From: DASUGC01 sp035606665
GTDB lineage: Bacteria; Acidobacteriota; Vicinamibacteria; Vicinamibacterales; SCN-69-37
Assembly: GCA_035606665.1 (NCBI GenBank)
Contig: DATNEY010000034.1
Location: 1 to 64,000, forward strand
DNA: 64,000 bases
Reading direction: 5' to 3'
Part shown: positions 56,909 through 64,000 of the stretch, piece by piece
Layout of the letters: each line of letters starts with the position of its first letter
Numbering within the stretch: the stretch's first letter is position 1
Translations under genes and position numbers: made by a program
Notes under the pieces: model-generated
Database searches by the model: none
The model's input: only the letters and a program-made list of their open reading frames with translations
What the model was told of the DNA's origin: nothing

Positions 56909-59842
56909 ATGAAGATGCGACGGCTGTTCGCTCTGCTCCTTGTGGCCCTCGTTGCGGGCGCAAGCCCCGCATTCGGACAATCTCAGGCCATCAATGGAAC
57001 CATCGAAGGCACCGTGAAAGATGCGCAGGGCGGCGTGCTGCCCGGCGTGACGGTGACCGTCACCAACACCGACACCGGCGCGGTCCGCGTCGTCACGACG
57101 AACGAAGCCGGTTTGTTCCGCGCGCCGCTCCTTCCGCTCGGCACATATAAGGTTGAGTACCAAATGACCGGCTTCGCCAAGCGGTCGCGCTCCGGACTCG
57201 TACTGACCGCGGGCCAGATCATCGTCGCCAACGAGACGCTGACGGTCGGGGCGCAGGAGCAGGTCACCGTTACGGCGAACACGCCCCCGGTGGACCTGGC
57301 CAAGACGGACCAGGGCCGCAACCTGACGGAAGTCGAGATCAAGAACCTGCCGAACGTCGCCCGCAACCCGTACAACTTCGCGCTGCTCGAGCCGGGCGTG
57401 ACGGGGTTCGAGAACGAGGAGTTCGGCGTTCCCCGCTTCGCGATCAACGGCCAGATGCTTCGGGTCAACTTCCAGATCGACGGCAACACGAACACGCAGA
57501 AGGATCGCGCGGGCCTGCGCCTGATGCCGATTTCGGAGGTCATGATCCAGGAAGTCCAGATCGTCAGCGCCGGCTACGCGCCGGAGTTCGGCCAGACGAC
57601 CGGCATGGTCTACAACGCCGTGACCCCGTCGGGCACGAACAAGATGCGGGGCGACGTCGGCTATCGCTTCCGGACGAAGGACTTCGCGGCCTGCCCGTTC
57701 TCGACGAACAACACGTGCCAGCTGGATCCGTCCACGAAGCCGGACAACTCGCTGAAGATCGCCACGGCGACCGTGGGCGGCCCCATCGTCAAGAACAAGC
57801 TCTTCTACTACGGCGGCTGGGAGTGGACGCGTCAGGAGCTGCCGCGCCTGGTCACGATCGATCCGGCCGTCGCGGCCGCGGTCGGCGTGAAGGCACAGCC
57901 CTTCTCGGTGCCGTCCTATCGCGCGACGCCGTTCTACATCGGCAAGCTCGATTTCCAGATGAATGCGGCGCACCGCCTGTCGTGGCGCACGAACACGTTC
58001 ACCAACGACAACCCGTACCAGAGCGGCGGCGGCAATACCGCAATCGAGCGCGGTAACGACTTCGCCGACGCGATGATCTCGTCGTCAGTGCAGGTGATCT
58101 CGACGCTGGGCGGCAGCAACCTCAACGAGTTCCGCTTCCAGGTGGCGCGCCGGGAGACCACGCGGCCTCCGTCCGATCCGAGTACGACGGGACCGTCGGT
58201 GAACATCACCGCCACCACCGGACAAAACAACGGCATCCAGTTCGGGCCGTACACCGGCATCGGCAACGACTTCATCCAGCGCAACATCCAGGTGCTCGAC
58301 AACTTCACCCTGCTGCGCGGCCGTCACGGCTTCAAGATGGGCTTTGACGTGCAGATGATCTTCGACCATCGCGGCACGGCGCTCCCGGTGCAGTACACGT
58401 TCCCGAACGTGCAGGCGTATCTCGACGCGAAGTCGGGCGTGAATCCAAAGAGCTACACGTCGTTCACGCAGACGATCGGCACGCCGGACTTCGACATGGA
58501 CAACTCGCTGGCGAGCTGGTTCGTGCAGGACGACTTCAAGCTGAAGCCGAACTTCAAGGTGCTCTACGGCGTCCGCCACGACATCTACCTCTACAACAAG
58601 GGGATCGAGGGGTCGCCGTACTCGTCGACGTTCAACCGGGACCTGAACAACATCGCGCCCCGGGTGGGTTTCGCATGGACGCTCGATCCGAAGACGGTCA
58701 TCCGCGGCAGCACGGGCATCAACTACGACCAGCCACTGCTCGCGATCATCGAGACGGCCTACACCAACTCGGGCCTGGCGGCGCGCACGACAGGCTTCAA
58801 TCTCGGGCCGACGAGCCCGTTCGCGCCGAACTTCCCTGGCGATCTGAGCACCATCCCGTCGAACGTCGTGCAGATCTCGAGCACGGTGCAGGGCATGGCG
58901 CCGGACTTCGTGACCGCGAAGACCTGGCAGAACAACATCACGATCGAGCGGCAGCTCGGGGAGAGCTACTCGCTGTCGATCGGCGTCAGGCATTCGCGCG
59001 GGTACGACCTGCCGGTCATCAACGACGTGAACCTGGCCGGCATTGCGCCCGTCCGGTACCTCGCTGACGGCCGCGGCGTGTACAGCGCGGCGGTCAATGC
59101 GACGACGCGCGTCGACCCGCGCTACAACCGGGTCCAGCTGGTGCAGTCGGTCGGCCAGTCCTGGTACAAGGGCTTCACCCTGGCCCTGAGCAAGCGCTAC
59201 TCGAACGGCGTGCACATGGCGCTCAACTACGGCTGGGGCAAGGGCATCGACACTGCCCCGCTCGGCGGCGCCACGCTCGCGATCCAGGGCGACGCGGGCC
59301 GCTCGGATCCGGTGGACCTCGAGCGCGACAAGGGCCCGAACCAGCTCGACATCCGCCACACGTTCAACGCGAGCATCGTGGCGATCTCGAACGTGAAGGG
59401 CCTCAGCCCGCTCTGGAACAAGATCCTCAGCGACAACCAGATCTCGCTGATCCTGCTCGTCAACAGCGGACAGCTTGACGGCATCGCCGGAAGCCGCGAC
59501 CTCAACCTCGATGGCACCGGCGGAGACCGGCCGCTGTTCATTACGCGCAACAACATGCACTCGCCGGTGCGGAAGAACGTCGACATGCGCTACTCGCGGT
59601 TCTTCCAGCTCCCGGGCAACAAGCGGTTCGAGATCCAGGCCGAAGCCAAGAACATCTTCAATTTCGAGGAGATCACCGCGATCTCGAACACGATTACGGT
59701 GGATGTGGACGGCAATCCGGTGGATCCCGTCACGCTCGCGCGCCTGCCGCTTCAGGCGATTTCGCTCAACACCGCGAACTACGCAGCCAACGGCTGGCGA
59801 GAACAGCGCAAGTTCCAGCTCGGCTTCAAGTTCTATTTTTAA
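56909..59842 (+). CDS. Oar-like TonB-dependent receptor, third
   Basis: 977 residues from ATG 56909 (GGAGGAG before it). Signal peptide MKMRRLFALLLVALVAGASPAFGQ. Residues ~30-115 carboxypeptidase-regulatory-like (GTIEGTVKDAQGGVLPGVTVTV), then plug (EVEIKNLPNVARNPYNFALLEPGV, FQIDGNTNT, SEVMIQEVQIVSAGYAPEFGQTTGMVYNAVTPSGTN), barrel ending KFQLGFKFYF with C-terminal Phe. Only distantly like the tandem pair and it lacks their stem-loop leader. It precedes a lyase-like gene on the same strand and may import the products. Confidence 0.92.
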   Translation: MKMRRLFALLLVALVAGASPAFGQSQAINGTIEGTVKDAQGGVLPGVTVTVTNTDTGAVRVVTTNEAGLFRAPLLPLGTYKVEYQMTGFAKRSRSGLVLTAGQIIVANETLTVGAQEQVTVTANTPPVDLAKTDQGRNLTEVEIKNLPNVARNPYNFALLEPGVTGFENEEFGVPRFAINGQMLRVNFQIDGNTNTQKDRAGLRLMPISEVMIQEVQIVSAGYAPEFGQTTGMVYNAVTPSGTNKMRGDVGYRFRTKDFAACPFSTNNTCQLDPSTKPDNSLKIATATVGGPIVKNKLFYYGGWEWTRQELPRLVTIDPAVAAAVGVKAQPFSVPSYRATPFYIGKLDFQMNAAHRLSWRTNTFTNDNPYQSGGGNTAIERGNDFADAMISSSVQVISTLGGSNLNEFRFQVARRETTRPPSDPSTTGPSVNITATTGQNNGIQFGPYTGIGNDFIQRNIQVLDNFTLLRGRHGFKMGFDVQMIFDHRGTALPVQYTFPNVQAYLDAKSGVNPKSYTSFTQTIGTPDFDMDNSLASWFVQDDFKLKPNFKVLYGVRHDIYLYNKGIEGSPYSSTFNRDLNNIAPRVGFAWTLDPKTVIRGSTGINYDQPLLAIIETAYTNSGLAARTTGFNLGPTSPFAPNFPGDLSTIPSNVVQISSTVQGMAPDFVTAKTWQNNITIERQLGESYSLSIGVRHSRGYDLPVINDVNLAGIAPVRYLADGRGVYSAAVNATTRVDPRYNRVQLVQSVGQSWYKGFTLALSKRYSNGVHMALNYGWGKGIDTAPLGGATLAIQGDAGRSDPVDLERDKGPNQLDIRHTFNASIVAISNVKGLSPLWNKILSDNQISLILLVNSGQLDGIAGSRDLNLDGTGGDRPLFITRNNMHSPVRKNVDMRYSRFFQLPGNKRFEIQAEAKNIFNFEEITAISNTITVDVDGNPVDPVTLARLPLQAISLNTANYAANGWREQRKFQLGFKFYF

Positions 59843-59849
59843 GCGCGTC

Positions 59850-59876
59850 GGGGCCGGCGGGCAGACCGCCGGCCCC
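59850..59876. terminator. Hairpin after the third TonB receptor
   Basis: 11-bp perfect stem GGGGCCGGCGG (59850-59860) with CCGCCGGCCCC (59866-59876), 5-nt loop, 7 bp after the stop; no T-run. Confidence 0.65.
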
Positions 59877-59911
59877 TCGCGCGGTTCCAGGTTCAAGGCA
59901 CAGGGTTCAGA

Positions 59912-62599
59912 GTGCGACGACTATTTCTTGCCGTGATCGCGCTCGCGAGCACGGCCACAGCGGATGCTCTCTCTCCACAGCAGGTTGCCCCGGCAGCGAA
60001 GCGGATTCCGCTGACGATCGAGCGCCACATTTCGGGTGCGCCCATCACTCTCGGTGTGCCCTTCCCAAAGGACGCGCTCGAGTCACCCGATCGTGTCCGG
60101 GTCGTGAATGAAACCGGGCGCGAGGTGCCGTCGCAGGTCACGGAACTCACGACGTGGGAGCCGGCCAGCCGCAGTATCAAGTGGGTGTGGGTCTTCTTCT
60201 TCGCGGAGGCGTCGCCTCGTTACTTCGTCGAGTACGGACCAGCGGTCCGGCGCGCGCCAATCGCGAATCGCGTCGAGTTCATCAACCAGACCCGTGACAA
60301 CGGACTCGCTGAAATCAACACCGGTCCCATGCGTGTCGTCGTCAGGCAGGGCGAAGGCGGCTTCATTTCGGCGGCGTACCTGGACCTCGATCGCAACGGC
60401 ATCGATGACAACGACCTGATCGCCACCGGTCCAGGTGCTCGAGGCACCTTCGCGGATCTGCTCGACGACGCGGGCGTGGACGCGTCGAAGGCCACGATTC
60501 AGAGAACGTCCATCGAGAAGGGGTCCGGTCCGCTTCACGCGATTCTGCGCGTCGAGGGCGAGTACGCCTACGGGCGCGGCGACAACAACAAGGCGCCGTT
60601 CATCACCCGCATCCACGCCTACGCGGGCAAGAGCTACGTCCGCGTGCTCCACACGTTCGTCTACACGGGTGTTCCTGACAAGCACCGCAAGCAGGAGGGC
60701 GACTACCCGCACGTCGCCACACAGGGCGCGAAACTCATCGTCAACGATCCGACGGACAAGGGCTGGACGATTCCGGAAGATCGACTGGACAGGCTCGGCC
60801 TGGGACTCGTGTTGAAGTTGGACTCGAACCTGCGAATGAGCAACTCACCCTTGACCGTGCCGTGGTTCGTCCCCGGATCGGCTGGACTGGCTCCCTCATC
60901 GCTGCCGACACTCAACCGGGCATCATTGCTCCAACTCGGCCCCAAACCCGACCGCATTCCACCAGTGCCGACCTCCACTCCAACGACGCGCCTGACGGGA
61001 TTCAGGGCGACGCTGCGAGCCGACGGCTTCGACAGCAGCGGCGAACGCGCAGACGGCTGGCTCGATGTCTCCGACTCACGTCGTGGAGTCGCGTTCGGTC
61101 TGAAGAATTTCGTCGAGGAGTATCCCAAGGAGATCCGATTCAATCCCGCCACGGGCCAGATGGACGCCTTTTTCTGGTCGCCCGAGGGTGGCGCGATGAG
61201 CTTCGCGCGCCTGAACAACGAGCCCGCGCAGGAGAACGCCACCGAGAACTGGGCGCAGGGCATCGCGAAGACGAGCGAGATGCTCGTCTACTTCCATGGC
61301 CGGCAGACGGAAGACGTCGCTCAGACGATGAAGCTGGTGCACGCGCCACCGGTCGCGCACCTGTCCGGGCAGTGGTACGGCACGAGCGGCGTGTACGGAG
61401 ACTTCGCGCCCCGGACGAGCCACTTCCCCGACATCGAGCGCGCCGTCGACTACAAGTTCGACTGGATGCTGTTCAACCAGAAGTGGCAGCCGTGGTACGG
61501 GATGTTCGAGTACGGCGACATGATGAACCTGTTCAACGGCGAGACGTGGAACACGTTCGGCAACGGCGAGCCCGCGCAGGACTACATGTGGTGGCTGCAG
61601 TTCATGCGCACCGGGGATCCGAAAGTCTTCGACGCGGCGCTCGCTTTCAGCCGCCACCTCATGGACGTCGACAACACTCATTGGCCGACAGGGCCGAAGT
61701 ACCTCGGCGATTCCAACTACCCGATGGACTGGTGGGCGCAGGCAAAGGAACCACCGGCGACGAAGTACCTCGGGATCGGCCGGCGCCATGCGCCCCAGCA
61801 CTGGATGCACATCCTGAGCGCGCATGCGTGGGTGCAGGGCTGGATCGCCAGCTACTACCTCGCCGGCGAGCAACGCGGCCTCGACGTGGCGAAGATGACG
61901 GCGGACATGCACCTGCGACGGCTCTTCGGCGAGCACGACCTCACCGGACGCAGGCTGTACCTCTCCGTCTGGAACCTCTCGGAGATCTACGACGCCACGA
62001 AAGACCCGCGTTACAAGCGCGAGGTCGACGAACGCGTCGACAAGATGCTTCGACTGCAGCCGGAGCAGTACGACAGCATCGTGCTCGATCGGTTCGGCTA
62101 CACGAACGTGTACGCGTCACAGGGACTGTCGCGGTACCTCGAGATCACCGGCAACCCCGACGTGCGCGCGGCACTGGTCAGGCACGCGCGCGCCGTGCGC
62201 GACAATCCCCCGCTCAATCACTGGATGGAGTCGTACCTTTCGTCCATTCACAGTCTGACGCTGGGCTACAAGCTGACCGGGGATTCTTCGTTCGTCGAAG
62301 AGATGTTGAAGCGGCTCGAGCCCCTCAAGGTCGATGCGTTGCCCCGCCCGATCGATGACTCGTGGACGCAGAAAGCGTTGTTCGAAGCGCTCGAAAAGGC
62401 GAACCACTTTCCTCAGGATCCGAATCGCATCCGGCCCGGCGCGAATTCCGTGCTCATGGCCAATCCTCCGCCGCGCCGGCCGATCTGGGCGTTCACGAAT
62501 GGCTTGCGCGTCTTCGGCTGGACCAGCGCCTACACCGTCCCGTACGCGCTCGCGATTCTGGAAGAACAGGTTCGAATTTCGAAGGTGAAAACCCCGTAG
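59912..62599 (+). CDS. Exported PcRGLX/YetA-like protein (rhamnogalacturonan lyase-like)
   Basis: 895 residues from GTG 59912; short signal peptide MRRLFLAVIALASTATA. N-terminal beta-domain of RIFT-barrel type (PLTIERHISGAPITLGVPFPKDALESPDRVRVVNETGREVPSQV). The middle and C-terminal parts are aromatic-rich and helical (GTSGVYGDFAPRTSHFPDIERAVDYKFDWMLFNQKWQPWYGMFEYGDMMNLF; YLEITGNPDVRAALVRHARAV), as in an alpha/alpha toroid. This order is that of PcRGLX/YetA-like proteins (PL26 relatives). Activity on pectin-type rhamnogalacturonan is suggested but the catalytic residues were not verified. Probably periplasmic; follows the third TonB receptor. Confidence 0.72.
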   Translation: MRRLFLAVIALASTATADALSPQQVAPAAKRIPLTIERHISGAPITLGVPFPKDALESPDRVRVVNETGREVPSQVTELTTWEPASRSIKWVWVFFFAEASPRYFVEYGPAVRRAPIANRVEFINQTRDNGLAEINTGPMRVVVRQGEGGFISAAYLDLDRNGIDDNDLIATGPGARGTFADLLDDAGVDASKATIQRTSIEKGSGPLHAILRVEGEYAYGRGDNNKAPFITRIHAYAGKSYVRVLHTFVYTGVPDKHRKQEGDYPHVATQGAKLIVNDPTDKGWTIPEDRLDRLGLGLVLKLDSNLRMSNSPLTVPWFVPGSAGLAPSSLPTLNRASLLQLGPKPDRIPPVPTSTPTTRLTGFRATLRADGFDSSGERADGWLDVSDSRRGVAFGLKNFVEEYPKEIRFNPATGQMDAFFWSPEGGAMSFARLNNEPAQENATENWAQGIAKTSEMLVYFHGRQTEDVAQTMKLVHAPPVAHLSGQWYGTSGVYGDFAPRTSHFPDIERAVDYKFDWMLFNQKWQPWYGMFEYGDMMNLFNGETWNTFGNGEPAQDYMWWLQFMRTGDPKVFDAALAFSRHLMDVDNTHWPTGPKYLGDSNYPMDWWAQAKEPPATKYLGIGRRHAPQHWMHILSAHAWVQGWIASYYLAGEQRGLDVAKMTADMHLRRLFGEHDLTGRRLYLSVWNLSEIYDATKDPRYKREVDERVDKMLRLQPEQYDSIVLDRFGYTNVYASQGLSRYLEITGNPDVRAALVRHARAVRDNPPLNHWMESYLSSIHSLTLGYKLTGDSSFVEEMLKRLEPLKVDALPRPIDDSWTQKALFEALEKANHFPQDPNRIRPGANSVLMANPPPRRPIWAFTNGLRVFGWTSAYTVPYALAILEEQVRISKVKTP

Positions 62600-62653
62600 C
62601 CGGCGGGCTCTAGCCCGCCGGTCGCTTCGGCGGCCTGAAGGCCGCCGACTACG
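62595..62653. repeat. REP/BIME-like double hairpin
   Basis: Hairpin CCGGCGGGC-TCTA-GCCCGCCGG (62600-62621) and hairpin CGGCGGCC-TGAA-GGCCGCCG (62628-62647), both perfect, framed by CGTAG (62595-62599) and CTACG (62649-62653). It overlaps the stop codon of the lyase-like gene. Same design as at 36405-36465. Confidence 0.85.
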
Positions 62654-62665
62654 CCAGGAGTGGTT

Positions 62666-64000
62666 ATGTCCAAGTCCCTCGTTCGTCTCGCCCTCGGTCT
62701 CCTCGTCCTCACGGCTATCAGCGGGGCACCGGCCGGTGTCGCGACGCAGGTGATGCCCCTGCGCTTCGATCAGGGCGCGAGCGGACTCGGTCTCGCGCTG
62801 CGGCAACTGCCGGTCGAAGGCACCGTGCTCTACGTCACCGCGCATCCGGACGATGAGAACAATGGCGTGCTGGTGGCGCTCAATCGCGGCCGCGGCCTCA
62901 AGACGTCGCTGCTGACGGTGACGCGCGGCGATGGCGGACAGAATGAAATCGGGCCCGAACTGTTCCAGGCCATCGGCATCCTCCGCAGCGAGGAGTTGAT
63001 GGGCGTGCACAAGTACGACGGCGCCGACCAGTACCACACCCGCGCGTTCGAGTTCGGCTACTCCTTCAGCGTCGACGAGACGTTCCAGAAATGGGGCAAG
63101 GAGGAAATCCTCCGTGACGTCGTACGGGTCGTCCGCACGGTGCGGCCTGACGTGATCCTCACGATGAACCGTGATGGGAACGGCGGCGGTCAGCATCATC
63201 AGGCGTCCGCGCGCCTCGCGCATGAGGCGTTCAGAGCCGCGGCCGATCCGTCGCGATTCCCTGAACAGATCAAAGAAGGACTCCGTCCGTGGCAGCCGCG
63301 CAAGGTCTATCAGGCCGGCGGCGGACCAGGAGGTGGAGGCGGCGGAACCGTGGCCGTGGCGGCAGGACAGACCGCATTGTTGCCGGTACGAGTTCCGACG
63401 GGCACCTACGATCCGCTGCTCGGCATGTCGTGGGCGCAGTTCGGGCAGATCGCGCGGTCGTACCACAAGTGCCAGGGCACGGGTCAGCTCGAAGCGTTTC
63501 CCGGCGATCAGGCGGGCGCGTACGCGATCTACGACAGCGAGCCTCGCGTGACGGCGCCGGAAGCCGACATCCTCGAGAACGTCGATACATCGATTGGGCG
63601 ACTCGCGCGATTCGCCGCGGGCGAGGAGTCCAAAGTGCCCGCGCTCGCGTCCGGGCTCTCGGCGATCGACGCCGCTGCCCGCGAGGCTCTGAACACGTTC
63701 GACGCGCGCGCGCCGCAGAAGTCGCTTCCCGCAATCGGACGCGGACTGACCGCGGTGCGGCAGCTGCGCGACGCCGTCGCCGCGAGCACGCTTTCCGCGA
63801 ATCCAAAGGCCGAACTCGTGTGGCGCCTCGATCGCAAGGCGACGGACTTCATGAAGGCCCTCCAACTCGCGCAGGGTGTGCAGGTCTACGTGATCTCGAA
63901 CGACGGCAATGTCGTGCGCGGCCAGACGTTCAACGTGGCCGCGCAGATCTTCAACACGGGCATCGATCCGGTCGCGGTCTCGCAGGTACGGCTCAACGTC
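62666..64000 (+). CDS. Exported PIG-L family deacetylase (3' partial)
   Basis: 445 codons seen from ATG 62666, preceded by AGGAG (62656-62660); it runs off the window. Signal peptide region MSKSLVRLALGLLVLTAISGAPAG. Zinc motif TAHPDDENNG (about residue 58), TRGDGGQNEIGPELFQAIGILRSEELMGVHKYDGADQYH, and the second metal motif NRDGNGGGQHHQASARLAHEA (His pair). A short Gly-rich linker (AGGGPGGGGGGT) follows, then a helical part and an NPCBM/NEW3-like beta domain beginning near the end. Likely deacetylates an N-acetyl-hexosamine-containing glycan or glycopeptide. Unlike BshB1 it is exported. Confidence 0.87.
   Translation, partial: MSKSLVRLALGLLVLTAISGAPAGVATQVMPLRFDQGASGLGLALRQLPVEGTVLYVTAHPDDENNGVLVALNRGRGLKTSLLTVTRGDGGQNEIGPELFQAIGILRSEELMGVHKYDGADQYHTRAFEFGYSFSVDETFQKWGKEEILRDVVRVVRTVRPDVILTMNRDGNGGGQHHQASARLAHEAFRAAADPSRFPEQIKEGLRPWQPRKVYQAGGGPGGGGGGTVAVAAGQTALLPVRVPTGTYDPLLGMSWAQFGQIARSYHKCQGTGQLEAFPGDQAGAYAIYDSEPRVTAPEADILENVDTSIGRLARFAAGEESKVPALASGLSAIDAAAREALNTFDARAPQKSLPAIGRGLTAVRQLRDAVAASTLSANPKAELVWRLDRKATDFMKALQLAQGVQVYVISNDGNVVRGQTFNVAAQIFNTGIDPVAVSQVRLNV

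Noticed and set aside
58085..59896. Minus-strand open frame of 603 codons opposite the third TonB receptor
   Set aside because: Shadow frame; no signature, and the plus-strand receptor is certain.
62117..63865. Minus-strand open frame of 582 codons opposite the lyase-like and PIG-L genes
   Set aside because: Shadow frame; the PIG-L motifs on the plus strand are clear.

Overview
The window is high-GC chromosomal DNA, most probably from a soil-type Acidobacteriota (my guess is a Vicinamibacteria-like lineage). Supporting signs: two tandem Oar-like TonB-dependent receptors with carboxypeptidase-regulatory N-termini plus a third one, a VWFA protein of the type first defined in Acidobacteria, a complete bacillithiol operon (bshC-bshB1-bshA), many exported S9, M16, PQQ-propeller and PIG-L proteins, and an acidobacterial-style Ser/Thr kinase. 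No rRNA, CRISPR array, phage or transposase gene was seen.

1-6034: a tightly coupled plus-strand operon that looks like an undescribed RiPP (ribosomally made, modified peptide) cluster. It starts with the 3' part of a Pro/Gly-rich peptide gene. Then follow a tetrapyrrole-methylase-fold enzyme of the borosin alpha-N-methyltransferase type, an Stf0-like sulfotransferase, a DUF6445-like protein, a second 2OG-Fe(II) oxygenase, an SDR oxidoreductase and a B12-binding radical SAM RiPP maturase. Most junctions overlap (ATGA or GTGA type), which argues for one transcript and coupled translation. The left edge of the window cuts the cluster.

6035-24674: tRNA-Cys and tRNA-Gly (both minus), then envelope and secretion-oriented genes: a PQQ-like propeller, an S9 peptidase, a DinB-like protein, two paralogous TonB-dependent receptors with near-identical structured leaders, YraN, an HD hydrolase with a histone-H1-like tail, an M16 protease and a bicupin.

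24675-36480: a barrel-like exported protein, a VWFA protein, an MFS transporter, a three-gene succinate dehydrogenase/fumarate reductase operon followed by two small orphan genes, an MBOAT plus SGNH acyl-transfer pair, and a class III aminotransferase.

36488-46590: housekeeping genes (cysS, ribF, a PhnP-like MBL hydrolase, mazG, comEC), a PknB-type kinase, a small outer-membrane barrel and ArfB.

46686-56799: a four-helix-bundle (S23/IVP-type) protein set between inverted low-complexity arrays, then pseudokinase-PEGA/carA/carB on the minus strand, and divergently bshC-bshB1-bshA.

56909-64000: a third TonB-dependent receptor, a PcRGLX/YetA-like (rhamnogalacturonan lyase-like) exported protein and a truncated PIG-L deacetylase, which together suggest uptake and breakdown of complex carbohydrate.

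Across scales, the most distinctive non-coding features are: locus-specific low-complexity arrays at gene 3' ends (often the same 7-9 bp word on both strands between convergent genes); a REP/BIME-like hairpin family with TGAA/TCTA-type loops, one pair of which lies inside a coding sequence; and the duplicated stem-loop leader in front of the tandem receptors.
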